This document shows positions 7,664-17,539 of a stretch of DNA of 64,000 nt, in pieces; position 1 is the first letter of the stretch; each line of letters begins with the position of its first letter. The stretch is taken from the NCBI RefSeq assembly GCF_001189845.1, contig NZ_LFLZ01000004.1:1-64000 (forward strand). Reading direction: 5' to 3'. The notes beneath the pieces were generated by a model that was not told the DNA's origin, did no database searches, and saw only the letters and a list, made by a program, of their open reading frames with translations. Position numbers and translations under genes: made by a program. The DNA comes from Bradyrhizobium tropiciagri (GTDB lineage Bacteria; Pseudomonadota; Alphaproteobacteria; Rhizobiales; Xanthobacteraceae).

Positions 7664-10396
7664 TTACGCCGCGCCGGCGACAGGCTTGCGCCGGCGCGTG
7701 GCGCCCATGCCCGCAGCCGGGCCGCGGCGATGTTCCGCCAGCAGCTCGCGGATCTGGGCGGCCGGCTTCGGCGCGCTGAACAGATAGCCCTGCATCTCCG
7801 AACAGCCGAGCTCGCGCAGCAATTGCTGCTGCTGCGCGGTCTCGACGCCTTCCGCCGTCGTCGTCATGCTGCGCTCGGCCGCGATGTTGACGACGGCCTC
7901 GACGATGCCGGCCGAGCCTTGCGGGTCGGCGATGTCGGTGACGAAGCAGCGGTCGATCTTGATCTTGTCGAACGGGAAGCGCTTCAGATAGCTCAGCGAC
8001 GAATAGCCGGTGCCGAAATCGTCGAGCGCGATCCGGATGCCGATGGCGCGGAGCTGGTGCAGTGCGGCCAGCGCGGTCTCATCGTCGCGGATCAGCACGG
8101 CCTCGGTGATCTCGAGCTCGAGCCGGCCGGCTGACAGGCCGGATGCTGCGAGCGCTGCGATCACCTTCAGCGCCAGCGTGCCGCTGCGGAACTGGACCGG
8201 CGAGACGTTGACCGCGAGCCTGATGTGATCGGGCCAGTTCACGGCCTCCTTGCAGGCCGTCATCAGCACCCATTCGCCGAGCTGGTTGATCAGGCCGGTC
8301 TCCTCGGCGATCGGCACGAACTCGGCCGGCGAGATCATGCCGCGCACGGGATGGCGCCAGCGCACCAGCGCCTCGCAGCCGGTGATCTCGTTGCTGCGCA
8401 GGTCGACGCAGGGCTGGTAATACACTTCGAGGCCGCTGCCCGCGGCGATGGTCCGCCGCAGCTCCATCTCGAGCTCGCGGCGGGCGCGGGCGTCGGCGTC
8501 CATCGCCGGCTCGAAGAAGCGCGCGACGCGCCGGCCGGCCGACTTCGCCGCATACATCGCCAGGTCGGCGTTCTTCATGATCTGGTCGAGATCGGTGCCG
8601 TCCTTCGGCGCCAGCGCGATGCCGATGCTGGCGTCGGTCGTGACCTGGTGGCCGAGGCATTGATAGGGCGAGCGGATCACCTCGTAGATGCGCGCGACGA
8701 GGTCGCTGACCTCGAGCTCGCTCTTCACGTCGGTCTGCACGATCGCGAATTCGTCGCCGCCGAGCCGCGCCACGAAATCGCCGTCGCCGATCACGCCGCT
8801 CAGCGTTCGCGCGACGATTTTGAGCAGTTCATCGCCGACCATTTGGCCGAGCGAGTCGTTGACGCCCTTGAACTCGTCGATGTCGATATAGAGCACCGCG
8901 AGCTGGCTGTCGGGCGTGACATGCGTCAGCTCGCGCTTGATCTCCTCGTGGAACAGCGCGCGGTTCGGCAAGTCGGTCAGCGCGTCGTAGTGGGCAAGAT
9001 GCGTGATGCGCTCCTCAGTGCGGCGGCGCTCGGTGACGTCCTCATGGGTCGCAAGCCAGCCGCCGTCGGCCAGCGGCTCGTTGACGACCTGGATCGAGCG
9101 TCCGTCGGGCGTTGCGATCACCATGGTGTTGCGGACGCCGACGTCGCGCAGCACGAGGTTGACGTAGCGTTCGACGTCGCCCTGGAACGAGCCGGTCAGG
9201 TGGCGATGCACGATGACGTCGCGGAAGCTGCAGCCGGGCTGGATGACGTCGGCGGACAATCCGTACATCTCGATATAGCGCTTGTTGCAGATCACCAGCC
9301 GCTGCGCGGCATCGAACAGCAACAGCCCCTGCGTCATGTTGTTGACGGCGGTGTCGAGCCGGAGCTTCTCCAGCGTCAGGCGCTGCTGCTGGGCGCGATG
9401 CTGCTGCACCATCTTGCGCACCACCAGCGTCAGCAGGATCGCGATCGCCAGCACGGATGCGGCGGTCACCGCGATCAGCATGCCGATCTGCTCGCGCCAG
9501 TTGGCGAGCGCCGCTTCCGTGGTGGTCGTGGCGACCACGACGATCGGGAATTTGGTCAGCGCCCGCGACGACACCAGGCGGTCCTTGCCGTCGACCGGGC
9601 TGGTCAGCCGCGCGGTGCTCTGCGGCAGCTCGAACACCTGCTGCTGCTGGGCGGGACCGTTGCGGAAGTTCTTCCCGATCAGCTCCTCGACATGGGAATA
9701 GCGCGCCAGTAGCGTGCCGTCGCGATGGTGCATCGCGATCGCGGCGCCTTCGCCAAGTGCGACCGTGGAGAAGAATTTCTCGAAAGTCGCCGGCTCGATG
9801 CCGCGGCCGACCACGCCGAGGAATTCGCCGTGCGGGCCGGTGACCTTGCGGACGATGACGTTGGTCCAGCTGCCGTTGACGCGGCTGACCACCGGCGCGA
9901 CCTGCATGTCGGGCGAGTAGGGGCTCGACTTGAAGATCTGGAAATAGCTGCGATCGGCGATGCTGACCTGCGGCAGCGGCCAGGCGCCCGAGCTGTTGAT
10001 CAGCACGCCGTCGGCGTCGAACACGTTGAGGTTGCCGACATTGGACAGCGCATCCATCTTGGACTTCAGCATCGCATGGATGTCGGCGGACGACATCCGG
10101 CGTTTGTAGTTCTCAACCGTCGCGATCCCGTTGTCGTGCATGAACGCGATCAGGTCGCGCTGGACCACTTCGAGATCGTCGAGCTGCTGGTCGAAATGCC
10201 GCGCCAGCAGCAGCACGGTGTTCTCCAGCTCGCGCTCGCTGTTGTGCAGGGCGCGCTCGCGAAAATTCTCGGCCATCAGGGTGGCGCCGATCGCGATCGC
10301 GGCCATCAGCACGGCGCCGCCGAGGATCAGCCAGCGGATCGGACCGCTGCCGATCACCGAGGTGATGTTGAACGAGGCGCTGCCGTTTGGATTCAT
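7664..10396 (-). CDS. Membrane-bound diguanylate cyclase/phosphodiesterase with Cache and PAS domains
   Basis: A 910-residue cyclic-di-GMP signalling protein. TM helix 1 is at about residues 21-42 and helix 2 at about 305-326; between them lies a periplasmic double-Cache-like sensor region (ADRSYFQIFKSSPYSPDMQV near 150). A PAS domain follows (about 345-455), then GGDEF (about 470-635) with an intact R-L-G-G-D-E-F motif near 545, then EAL (about 645-890) with C-E-A-L-V-R-W near 670, L-E-I-T-E-A-V and DDFGTGYSSLSYLKRFPFDK. Both output domains keep their signature residues, so both synthesis and hydrolysis of c-di-GMP are possible; which dominates cannot be read here. The Cache segment suggests a small-molecule ligand sensed outside the membrane. 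Confidence 0.93.
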   Translation of the reverse strand: MNPNGSASFNITSVIGSGPIRWLILGGAVLMAAIAIGATLMAENFRERALHNSERELENTVLLLARHFDQQLDDLEVVQRDLIAFMHDNGIATVENYKRRMSSADIHAMLKSKMDALSNVGNLNVFDADGVLINSSGAWPLPQVSIADRSYFQIFKSSPYSPDMQVAPVVSRVNGSWTNVIVRKVTGPHGEFLGVVGRGIEPATFEKFFSTVALGEGAAIAMHHRDGTLLARYSHVEELIGKNFRNGPAQQQQVFELPQSTARLTSPVDGKDRLVSSRALTKFPIVVVATTTTEAALANWREQIGMLIAVTAASVLAIAILLTLVVRKMVQQHRAQQQRLTLEKLRLDTAVNNMTQGLLLFDAAQRLVICNKRYIEMYGLSADVIQPGCSFRDVIVHRHLTGSFQGDVERYVNLVLRDVGVRNTMVIATPDGRSIQVVNEPLADGGWLATHEDVTERRRTEERITHLAHYDALTDLPNRALFHEEIKRELTHVTPDSQLAVLYIDIDEFKGVNDSLGQMVGDELLKIVARTLSGVIGDGDFVARLGGDEFAIVQTDVKSELEVSDLVARIYEVIRSPYQCLGHQVTTDASIGIALAPKDGTDLDQIMKNADLAMYAAKSAGRRVARFFEPAMDADARARRELEMELRRTIAAGSGLEVYYQPCVDLRSNEITGCEALVRWRHPVRGMISPAEFVPIAEETGLINQLGEWVLMTACKEAVNWPDHIRLAVNVSPVQFRSGTLALKVIAALAASGLSAGRLELEITEAVLIRDDETALAALHQLRAIGIRIALDDFGTGYSSLSYLKRFPFDKIKIDRCFVTDIADPQGSAGIVEAVVNIAAERSMTTTAEGVETAQQQQLLRELGCSEMQGYLFSAPKPAAQIRELLAEHRRGPAAGMGATRRRKPVAGAA

Positions 10397-10552
10397 GTGT
10401 CGCTATCGCTTCCAGGCGTTTCACCCGGAAGTAGGTTTCGCGCACCTCCGGCCCCGCGAAAGTCGTATCCAAACGAAATGGAGCACCGGTTAGCGAGGTT
10501 GGTTAACGAATGGTTGCGGGCATTGGCGGTTGGACTGCGCTCGGCTCTGTCA

Positions 10553-10655
10553 CCGTCATCCTGAGGTGCGAGCGGAGCGAGTCTCGAAGGATCGACGGCC
10601 AGCAGCCGGGCCATGCATCCTTCGAGACGCGCTTCGCGCTCCTCAGGATGACGGG
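10553..10655. repeat. Palindromic repeat, family A (GTCATCCTGAGG…CCTCAGGATGAC)
   Basis: The outer arms GTCATCCTGAGG and CCTCAGGATGAC are perfect complements, and the inner TCTCGAAGGAT / ATCCTTCGAGA pair extends the hairpin. Related copies lie at 16092-16219 and 43405-43516. It fills most of the 330-bp gap between the starts and ends of the GGDEF-EAL and moaC genes; no gene was seen in the rest of that gap. Confidence 0.8.
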
Positions 10656-10725
10656 GATAGAGACTCGTCCGGCCGACAGGTAGATCAGCTGAAGCTGTCA
10701 GTCCCGCGATGCGCGCCCGTTGCGA

Positions 10726-11163
10726 TCAATCGCCGGCGCGATAGTGCCCGGACTTGCCGCCGATCTTCTCGATCAGATGAATGCCTTCGATGCGCACGCC
10801 GCGCTCGACCGCCTTGATCATGTCGTAGATCGTCAGGCACGCGACCGAAACCGCGGTCAGCGCCTCCATCTCGACGCCGGTCGGCCCGGTTACCTTGACG
10901 CTGGCGCGGACGATGCAGCCGGGCAGCTTGCGGTCGGTTACGATATCGATCGTGACCTTGGTCAGCGCCAGCGGATGGCAGAGCGGGATCAACTCCGAGG
11001 TCCGTTTCGCCGCCATGATGCCGGCGATCCGCGCGGTCGCCAGCACGTCGCCCTTCTTGGCTTGCCCCGACTCGATCAGCGCCAGCGTGGCCTTGCTCAT
11101 CAGGACGCGGCCTTCGGCGACCGCGGTCCGTTCGGTCGCCGGCTTCGCCGAGACGTCGACCAT
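10726..11163 (-). CDS. moaC: Cyclic pyranopterin monophosphate synthase MoaC, 5' end out of frame
   Basis: The open frame gives 145 residues from ATG 11163: [18 protein letters not shown], then [15 protein letters not shown] and [20 protein letters not shown], the standard MoaC core. MoaC converts the cyclised GTP intermediate to cyclic pyranopterin monophosphate in molybdenum cofactor synthesis. The normal start is probably ATG 11255, five bases after the trpC stop and followed by [13 protein letters not shown]. That start is one base out of frame with the segment [17 protein letters not shown] directly before MVDV, so one base is missing near 11208-11212. As written, only the internal ATG gives MoaC, without the conserved LTHID…AR lead-in. 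This is either a real lesion or a sequencing error. Confidence 0.88.
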   Translation of the reverse strand: MVDVSAKPATERTAVAEGRVLMSKATLALIESGQAKKGDVLATARIAGIMAAKRTSELIPLCHPLALTKVTIDIVTDRKLPGCIVRASVKVTGPTGVEMEALTAVSVACLTIYDMIKAVERGVRIEGIHLIEKIGGKSGHYRAGD

Positions 11164-11259
11164 GCGCGCGTCGCCCTTGGCGTCGATATGGGTGAGGGCG
11201 GTGCCGGAGCGGCCGGCTCGGTCTGGGTCTTCTTGGCTTTGGACTTCCGCGCCATCGCG

Positions 11260-12081
11260 TCAGCGCGTTGCGGTGGCGCGCGGCGAGGCCTGCCGCGTCA
11301 GCAGCGCGCGTGTCGCCGCAGTGACGTCCTGCTGGCGCATCAGGCTTTCGCCGACCAGGAAGGTCGACATCCCGACCCGCTCGAGGCGGGCGAGATCGTC
11401 AGGCGTGAAGATACCGCTCTCGCCGACCATCAGGCGGTCGCGCGGGATCAGCGGTGCCAGCGCCTCGCTGGTCGCGAGCGTGGTCTCGAAGGTGCGCAGA
11501 TTGCGGTTGTTGACGCCGATCATCGGCGAGCGAAGTTTCAGCGCACGGTCGAGCTCGGTGCGGTCGTGGATCTCGATCAGCACGTCCATGCCATACGACA
11601 GCGCGGCGTCCTCGATCTCCTTCGCCGCCGCGTCATCGAGCGCGGCCATGATGATCAGGATGCAGTCGGCGCCATGGGCGCGCGCCTCCGCCACCTGGTA
11701 GGTGTCGAACATGAAGTCCTTGCGCAGCACCGGCAGGTTGGTCGCCGCGCGGGCCGCGACCATGAAGTCGAGATGGCCCTGGAACGAGGGCGCGTCCGTC
11801 AGCACTGACAGGCACGCCGCGCCGCCGGCCTCATAGGCCTTCGCGAGCACGGGCGGATCAAAATCGGCCCGGATCAGTCCCTTCGAGGGCGAGGCCTTCT
11901 TCACTTCCGCGATCAGCGCATAGTCGCCGCGTGCATGCTTGTCTTTGAGCGCGCGGACGAAGCCGCGCGGGGCCGAGGCCGATTTCGCCTGGGCCTCGAC
12001 GTCAGCGAGCGGGCGCGCGCGCTTCGCAGCGGCGATCTCCCCGCGCTTGTAAGCCTCGATCTTGGTCAGGATGTCGGACAT
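11260..12081 (-). CDS. trpC: Indole-3-glycerol phosphate synthase
   Basis: A 273-residue (βα)8 enzyme for the fourth committed step of tryptophan synthesis, converting CdRP to indole-3-glycerol phosphate. Signature segments are [15 protein letters not shown] with catalytic Lys (about residue 60), [12 protein letters not shown] (about 90), [12 protein letters not shown] (about 115), [11 protein letters not shown] and [15 protein letters not shown] (about 225). Length is normal for the unfused alphaproteobacterial form. It lies 10 bp after trpD and its stop is a few bases from the presumed moaC start, so trpD-trpC-moaC form one operon with likely translational coupling. Confidence 0.96.
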   Translation of the reverse strand: MSDILTKIEAYKRGEIAAAKRARPLADVEAQAKSASAPRGFVRALKDKHARGDYALIAEVKKASPSKGLIRADFDPPVLAKAYEAGGAACLSVLTDAPSFQGHLDFMVAARAATNLPVLRKDFMFDTYQVAEARAHGADCILIIMAALDDAAAKEIEDAALSYGMDVLIEIHDRTELDRALKLRSPMIGVNNRNLRTFETTLATSEALAPLIPRDRLMVGESGIFTPDDLARLERVGMSTFLVGESLMRQQDVTAATRALLTRQASPRATATR

Positions 12082-12091
12082 CTCTGTACTC

Positions 12092-13105
12092 TCAGCCGTT
12101 GGACACCGCGATCAGATGCTTGAGCCGCGCAGCGGCCGCGCCGCTGTCGAGCGACTGGGTGCCGATCGCAACCCCTTCCTTGAGATCCTTGGCGCGGCCG
12201 GCCACGATCAGCGCCGCGGCGGCGTTGAGCAGGGCGACGTCGCGATAGGCGCTCGGCTTGCCCTGGAGCACGCTGGAGAGCGCGATCGCATTGGCGTCGG
12301 CATCGCCGCCCTTCAGCGCCTCGCCGTCGACGCGGCCAAGGCCGGCCTCCTCGGGCGTCACCTCTGACGTCCTGATCTCGCCGTTCTCCAGCGTTGCGAC
12401 GAAGGTCGGACCGGTGAGGGTGATCTCGTCGAGGCCATCGGAGCCGTGCACCACCCAGACCTTGTCCGAGCCGAGATTCTTCAGCACCTGCGCCAGCGGC
12501 TGCACCCACTGCCGCGAGAATACGCCGACCATCTGCCGCTTGACGCCGGCCGGATTCGACAGCGGTCCGAGCAGGTTGAAGATGGTGCGGGTGGCGAGCT
12601 CGACCCGGGTCGGGCCGACATTCTTCATCGCCGGATGATGCGCGGGCGCGAACATGAAGCCGATGCCGGCCTCCGCGACGCAGCGTCCGACCTGCGCCGG
12701 GGTCAGATCGAGCTTGACGCCCAGCGAGGCCAGGACGTCGGCAGCGCCCGAACGCGACGACAGCGCGCGGTTGCCGTGCTTGGCGACGGGCACGCCGGCG
12801 CCGGCCACGATGAACGCCGCGCAGGTCGAGACGTTGACCGAGCCGGAGCCGTCGCCGCCGGTGCCGACGATATCGACGGCCTCGGCCGGCGCCTTCACCG
12901 GCAGCATCTTGCCGCGCATCGCGGTGACGGCGCCGGTGATCTCCTCGACGGTCTCGCCGCGCACCCGCAGCGCCATCAACAGCCCGCCCATCTGCGAGGG
13001 CGTGGCTTCGCCCGACATCATGCTGTCGAAGGCGGACGCCGCTTCTTCACGCGTCAGCGTGGCGCCGGTAGCGACTTTTCCGATGATCGATTTCAGGTCG
13101 TCCAT
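12092..13105 (-). CDS. trpD: Anthranilate phosphoribosyltransferase
   Basis: A 337-residue enzyme transferring the phosphoribosyl group of PRPP to anthranilate, the second step of tryptophan synthesis. The PRPP-binding [14 protein letters not shown] segment is near residue 80, [12 protein letters not shown] near 110, and the anthranilate-site region [14 protein letters not shown] near 155-170. No trpG glutaminase gene is adjacent, which fits rhizobia where TrpE and TrpG are fused elsewhere. ATG 13105 is the natural start and the product is full length. Confidence 0.97.
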   Translation of the reverse strand: MDDLKSIIGKVATGATLTREEAASAFDSMMSGEATPSQMGGLLMALRVRGETVEEITGAVTAMRGKMLPVKAPAEAVDIVGTGGDGSGSVNVSTCAAFIVAGAGVPVAKHGNRALSSRSGAADVLASLGVKLDLTPAQVGRCVAEAGIGFMFAPAHHPAMKNVGPTRVELATRTIFNLLGPLSNPAGVKRQMVGVFSRQWVQPLAQVLKNLGSDKVWVVHGSDGLDEITLTGPTFVATLENGEIRTSEVTPEEAGLGRVDGEALKGGDADANAIALSSVLQGKPSAYRDVALLNAAAALIVAGRAKDLKEGVAIGTQSLDSGAAAARLKHLIAVSNG

Positions 13106-13175
13106 TCGCTGGCCCAGGGTCTGTCGTTGGAGCTTGATCTGCGGACAGCGCGCCGTCGCGCTGTCCGGATCATGC

Positions 13176-15077
13176 TCAATTATTTGCGCCTGTCACCTGT
13201 GCGAAGGCTGCCTGGTTGACGGTCACGCCGATGTCGGACTCGATCCTGCTGACATACTGTGCGACCTGCTCGTCGCTCATCGAGCGCCGCAGCGCCTCGG
13301 TGAGCTGCTTGGCTGCGTCGGAGGCGAAGTCGACCGGCGGCACCGTCACATTGGTGACGCGGAACACGACCCACTGGCTGCCGCCGGCGGTCGATGTCTG
13401 CCCGTCGCCATCCTTGGCGGTGCGGAACGCGGCGGCGATCACGCCGGCCGGCACGCCGGGCAGGGAGGCCTCGCGGTTGAAATTCGCGGCGGTCTCGACC
13501 TTGACGCCGGCAGCGGCCGCCTCGTCGGCGAGCTTGGCGCCGCTGTCGAGCTTCTGGACCATCTCGGTCGCCTTGGCGCGCAGCTTGGCGGAGATCTGGT
13601 CCTCGCGCCACTTCGCCTCGACCTGGTCGCGGACCTCGTCGAGGGTGCGCTCGCGCGACGGCGTGATGCCGAGCACGTCGTACCAGACATAGCCGTTGTT
13701 GAACTGGATCGGGTCGTTGTCGACGCCGACGTCGCTGTTGAAGGCCTGCGACACCACGTCGAGGCCGCGCGGGATGCTTGACGCGACCTGGCCGTTCGGC
13801 AGGCGGCCCGAGCGATCTACCGCGTCGATCGTGACGGCGTTCAGTTTCAGCTTCTGTGCCGCGTCGATCACGCTGGAACCGCCGCCGCGCTCGTCTTCCA
13901 TCTTGTCGCGCAGCTCGGCGACCTTGGTGCGGGCGCGTTCGGACGCGATCTCGTTCTTCACCTGCTGCGCCATGCTTTCATAGGTCGGAGTCACGCCGGG
14001 TTCGATCTTGTCGACCTTGACCAGCGCGATGCCGAAGCGGCCCTGGACCGGCTGGCTGACTTCGCCCGAGGGGAGGGAGAAAGCGGCATCGCCGACGGCC
14101 GGATCGAGGATCGCCGACTTTGCGACCAGGCCGAGATTGACGTCGGCAGGATTGAGCTTGCGCTCCTTGGCGATGTCGTCGAACGAAGTGCCGGAGGCGA
14201 TGCGTGCGCGGGCGGCCTGCGCCTCGCCGGCGTCCGGAAACACGATCTGCGAGACCTCACGCTTCTCGGGCGTGCTGAGCCGGTCCTTGCGCTCCTCGAA
14301 GAGCTTCTTGGCATCCTCGTCGGACACCGTTTCCCATTTGCCGATTTCCTCCGGCGTGATCGCGACGAAAGAGATCTTGCGGTATTCGGGCGCCCGGAAC
14401 TGAACCTTGTGGTCCTCGAAATAGGCGGCGAGCGCCTCGGGCGAGGGCGGATCGATGGTGCCGGCCTGCGCGGCGCCGAGCGTGACGTAATCGATCGAGC
14501 GCTGCTCGTTCTGGAAACGGGTCAGCGCCTCGACCATCGATTTGGTCGGCTCGATCCCGGACGAGATGGTGCCGGCGATCTGCCGCCGCAGGCCGACGCG
14601 GCGCTGCTCGGCGATGTAGCGGCCCTCGGTGTAGCCGAAGTTGCGGATCACGGACTGGAAGCGCTGCGGATCGAACTGGCCATTGAGGCCCTTGAAGTTC
14701 GGATCGTTGTAGATCGTGCGCAGCACCTCGGCATCGGACTGGTTGAGGCCCATGCGGCGTGCTTCTTCATCGAGCGCGGCCTCGGCGAGCGTCTGCTGCA
14801 GCACCTGGCGATCAATCCCGAAGGCGTGGGCCTGGTCCGGCGTCAGTGGACGGCCGAACTGGCGGCCAAGCTGCTGCAGGCGGTCGGTATAGATCTGGCG
14901 GAACTGCTCGGCCGAAATCTCGGTCCCGCCAACCTTGGCGAAGGTCGACTGGCCAAACCCCTTGAAAATGTCGGCAATGCCCCAAATTCCGAAACTGACG
15001 ATCAAAACGCCCATCACCACGGCCATAATCGTCTTGCCGAGCCAGTTTGATGAGGCTTTCCGCATTCCTCGAAGCAT
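13176..15077 (-). CDS. ppiD: Periplasmic peptidyl-prolyl isomerase/chaperone, PpiD/SurA-type
   Basis: 633 residues. An N-terminal membrane anchor ([23 protein letters not shown]) is followed by a SurA-N-like chaperone region ([40 protein letters not shown]) and a parvulin-type PPIase region around 240-370 ([45 protein letters not shown]). The layout matches PpiD, which assists folding of newly exported proteins at the inner-membrane outer face. It lies upstream of trpDC with a 70-bp gap and is divergent from tpiA. The long, less conserved C-terminal part is usual for the family. Confidence 0.9.
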   Translation of the reverse strand: MLRGMRKASSNWLGKTIMAVVMGVLIVSFGIWGIADIFKGFGQSTFAKVGGTEISAEQFRQIYTDRLQQLGRQFGRPLTPDQAHAFGIDRQVLQQTLAEAALDEEARRMGLNQSDAEVLRTIYNDPNFKGLNGQFDPQRFQSVIRNFGYTEGRYIAEQRRVGLRRQIAGTISSGIEPTKSMVEALTRFQNEQRSIDYVTLGAAQAGTIDPPSPEALAAYFEDHKVQFRAPEYRKISFVAITPEEIGKWETVSDEDAKKLFEERKDRLSTPEKREVSQIVFPDAGEAQAARARIASGTSFDDIAKERKLNPADVNLGLVAKSAILDPAVGDAAFSLPSGEVSQPVQGRFGIALVKVDKIEPGVTPTYESMAQQVKNEIASERARTKVAELRDKMEDERGGGSSVIDAAQKLKLNAVTIDAVDRSGRLPNGQVASSIPRGLDVVSQAFNSDVGVDNDPIQFNNGYVWYDVLGITPSRERTLDEVRDQVEAKWREDQISAKLRAKATEMVQKLDSGAKLADEAAAAGVKVETAANFNREASLPGVPAGVIAAAFRTAKDGDGQTSTAGGSQWVVFRVTNVTVPPVDFASDAAKQLTEALRRSMSDEQVAQYVSRIESDIGVTVNQAAFAQVTGANN

Positions 15078-15123
15078 GGGTCCAACTTGTTTTACAGGAG
15101 GGGAACCGGGTCGTGCCCAAATG

Positions 15124-15149
15124 GGACCAAAAGTCGGGACTTTTTGTCC
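15124..15149. promoter_or_regulatory. 26-bp near-perfect palindrome in the ppiD–tpiA divergent region
   Basis: GGAC-C-AAAAGTC-GG-GACTTTT-T-GTCC: two arms of 12 bp with a single mismatch. It sits 47 bp before the ppiD start codon and 169 bp before tpiA. Its two-base centre is too tight for an RNA terminator but right for binding a dimeric repressor. No regulator is identified. Confidence 0.4.
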
Positions 15150-15317
15150 GGCAGCAGGGCGTCACCGAATTGAAAACGCTTATAAAGTGGCCGAAGCCCC
15201 CCCGCAACCATGGGTAACGGGGCGGATTGAAGCGGTCAGCAGGCACGAAGCCGCGCTCTGGAAGTCGCCGCCCGGCTCTGATAGCGCAGGGGACGCTTGA
15301 ATGATGGGAAATCCGAC

Positions 15318-16070
15318 ATGACCGACGCCATCCGGCCGCTGATCGCCGGCAACTGGAAAATGAACGGCCTGAAATCCTCTTTTGCCGAGTTCGACGCGAT
15401 GCTGGCCGGCGCCGGCGACGTCGCCGGGAAGGCCGATCTCCTGGTCTGTCCGCCGGCGACATTGGTCGGGGCCTTTGCCGACAAGGCGCGCGGCTCGAAG
15501 GTCGCCGTCGGCGCCCAGGACTGCCATCCGAAGGCTTCGGGCGCCCATACCGGCGACCTCTCGGCGGAGATGTTCAAGGATCTCGGCGCGGTCGCCATCA
15601 TCGTCGGCCACTCCGAGCGGCGCGCCGACCATGGCGAGACCGACGCCTTGATTCGGCAGAAGGCGGAGGCCGTCTGGCGCGCCGGACTGACCGCGATCGT
15701 CTGCATCGGCGAGACGCGCGAGCAGCGCGACGCCCGCAAGACGCTCGATATCTGCGGCACCCAGCTTGCGGGCTCGCTGCCCGACGGCTCGACCGCGGCC
15801 AATCTGGTGGTGGCCTATGAGCCGGTCTGGGCGATCGGCACCGGCCTGACCCCGACAGCCGGGGATGTCGAGGAAGTTCACAGGTTTATCCGGGGACAGC
15901 TCACCGATCGCTTCAAGGGCGAGGGAAACAAGATCAGGATCCTCTATGGCGGCTCGGTGAAGCCGTCGAACGCCGCCGAGCTGATGGCCGTCGCCAATGT
16001 CAACGGCGCGCTGGTCGGCGGCGCCAGCCTGAAGGCGTCGGACTTCCTGGCGATCGCCGCGGGCTGCTAG
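15318..16070 (+). CDS. tpiA: Triosephosphate isomerase
   Basis: A 250-residue glycolytic enzyme interconverting dihydroxyacetone phosphate and glyceraldehyde 3-phosphate. Active-site elements are all present: AGNWKMNG with Lys near residue 13, VGHSERR with His near 97, [11 protein letters not shown] with catalytic Glu near 167, and [11 protein letters not shown] near 210. ATG 15318 is chosen since it leads directly into the conserved core; the upstream TTG at 15297 adds a non-conserved extension. Confidence 0.97.
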   Translation: MTDAIRPLIAGNWKMNGLKSSFAEFDAMLAGAGDVAGKADLLVCPPATLVGAFADKARGSKVAVGAQDCHPKASGAHTGDLSAEMFKDLGAVAIIVGHSERRADHGETDALIRQKAEAVWRAGLTAIVCIGETREQRDARKTLDICGTQLAGSLPDGSTAANLVVAYEPVWAIGTGLTPTAGDVEEVHRFIRGQLTDRFKGEGNKIRILYGGSVKPSNAAELMAVANVNGALVGGASLKASDFLAIAAGC

Positions 16071-16091
16071 GCAGCGTCGCCCAGTTTCACA

Positions 16092-16219
16092 CCGTCACCC
16101 TGAGGAGCGCGCAACGCGCGCGTCTCGAAGGGTCGACGGCCCGGCTGGTGGCCGTGCATCCTTCGAGGCTCGCCCCGCGGCGCAAGTGCGCCGCAAGGCT
16201 TGCACCTCAGGATGACGGG
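16092..16219. repeat. Palindromic repeat, family A, extended copy
   Basis: Begins CCGTCACCCTGAGGAG and ends CCTCAGGATGACGGG, with GTCTCGAAGG / CCTTCGAGGC inside. It contains an additional GC-rich hairpin (CTCGCCCCGCGGCGCAAG region) not seen in the other two copies. It lies between convergent tpiA and the GNAT gene and may serve both as a 3' end signal. Confidence 0.75.
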
Positions 16220-16234
16220 ATTGGCAGTTGCAAG

Positions 16235-16765
16235 TCAGGCCGCTGCCGCCCCAATCCGCTTCCAGTAGATCATCGTCCCGGTGAGGCCGCCATGCGGCTT
16301 CAGCGCGTAATCCGGGATGAGGCCGGTGAGCTGAAAGCCCAGCCGCTCGTAAAGCGGCCCGGCGCCTTCCTCTTCGGCGGTGTCGAGCACCAGCAGCGTG
16401 CGCCCATGCGTGATCGCAATCTGCTCGGCGGCACGCAGCAAGGCGGTCGCCACGCCGCGGTGGCGATGGGCGACGCGCGTCATCATTTTTGCGATTTCCG
16501 CGCGATGCGGCTGGTTCGGCGGCAGTTTCAATTGCAGCGTCACGGTGCCGATCAGATCATTGCCGTCGAACGCGCCGAGCACTACTCGCTCGCTGCGCGC
16601 CGCAGCGCCGAGCGAATCCTTCCAGAATGCATCAGCATCCTCCGGCGCCAGCGGATGCATGAAGCTCACCGAGCCGCCGCTGGCGACGGTCTCTATCAAC
16701 AATTCGCCGAGCGCGCCGCGAATCCCGGGCGCGTCGGCGAGCGGCTTGATGGAAAACTGCGACAT
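16235..16765 (-). CDS. GNAT-family N-acetyltransferase
   Basis: 176 residues. The acetyl-CoA pyrophosphate loop is H-R-H-R-G-V-A-T-A-L-L (about 105-115), followed by the helix of motif A and then LYERLGFQLTG (about 140-150), the usual GNAT C-terminal motif. It would transfer an acetyl group to an unknown small molecule or protein amine. Its ATG lies three bases after the original stop of the upstream XRE-cupin gene, so the two were translationally linked. XRE-cupin plus GNAT pairs recur in proteobacteria and may belong to stress or drug-response modules; that role is inference. Confidence 0.85.
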   Translation of the reverse strand: MSQFSIKPLADAPGIRGALGELLIETVASGGSVSFMHPLAPEDADAFWKDSLGAAARSERVVLGAFDGNDLIGTVTLQLKLPPNQPHRAEIAKMMTRVAHRHRGVATALLRAAEQIAITHGRTLLVLDTAEEEGAGPLYERLGFQLTGLIPDYALKPHGGLTGTMIYWKRIGAAAA

Positions 16766-17334
16766 GCATCAGCTCCGGGCCAGGGCGACCACGTAGGTGC
16801 ATCCGGCGTTGCTCTCATTGGCAAAGGTGGTTTCGCCGGCGGACCGAAGCCGAGGCAATCGCCGGCCGCTAGCACATTGCGTGCGCCGCCTTCGGTGATG
16901 ACGAGGCTGCCGCTCAGCACCCAGACCAGCTGGCGGATATGGGCGTAGGACGAGGCGGGCAGGGTCACGGATTGCTTCGGCGGCAGCTCGACCCGCACCA
17001 GCTCGACCGGATGATCGGGACGGCTGAACACCTGGCGGCGCAGATAGCCGGTTTCCGGATCGCGCCAGAGCGGCTGCGTGGCGGCGCGCGACAGCTGCTC
17101 ACCATGGCCCTCGGCGCGCAGCATCAGGCCGGCCAGTGTGAGGTCGAAGGCCGAAGCGAGGCGCACCAGCACGACCGCGGTGGGACTGACTTCGGCGCGC
17201 TCGATCTTGCTGATGGTTGCCTTCGAGACGCCGGCGCGTTCGGCAAGCTCGGCCAGCGACCAGCCCCGGCCGTCGCGTTCGAGCCTGATCCGTTGCGCCA
17301 GGCGTTGGCTCAGATCGTCCACTAAAGTATCCAT
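16696..17334 (-). CDS. XRE-type regulator with C-terminal cupin, 3' end frameshifted
   Basis: Residues 10-65 form a helix-turn-helix (WSLAELAERAGVSKATISKIERAEVSPT), and residues 100-170 a cupin (HIRQLVWVLSGSLVITEGG; LAAGDCLGFGPPA). After GPPA the frame runs on through unrelated Pro/Arg-rich sequence over the start of the GNAT gene. Inserting one base near 16834-16840 restores an in-frame tail E-T-T-F-A-N-E-S-N-A-G-C-T-Y-V-V-A-L-A-R-S with a stop at 16769-16771. The DNA-binding and most of the cupin domain are unaffected, so the protein may still function. The effector is unknown; regulation of the downstream acetyltransferase gene is likely. Confidence 0.82.
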   Translation of the reverse strand: MDTLVDDLSQRLAQRIRLERDGRGWSLAELAERAGVSKATISKIERAEVSPTAVVLVRLASAFDLTLAGLMLRAEGHGEQLSRAATQPLWRDPETGYLRRQVFSRPDHPVELVRVELPPKQSVTLPASSYAHIRQLVWVLSGSLVITEGGARNVLAAGDCLGFGPPAKPPLPMRATPDAPTWSPWPGADACRSFPSSRSPTRPGFAARSANC

Positions 17335-17539
17335 ACGTCAATTATAATAGAATGTAGCGGTTGCGATCAAGGCCCCGAGGAAGCGCGATCGGCATCGCTT
17401 GTGATGTCAGCCGATGCGACTATCTCGGGGGTGACAATGCCCGGTGCAATCGTGTAACAGGGCGCGACTTCACGAAAACCCGCAAAGCCGATAGCGCCGT
17501 TTGTCTGGCCGCTTGGCGGCTTGTGACGGAAGGCTTGCG

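Noticed and set aside
8225..9712. Long plus-strand frame opposite the GGDEF-EAL gene
   Set aside because: The opposite strand has clear Cache, PAS, GGDEF and EAL motifs; this frame has none.
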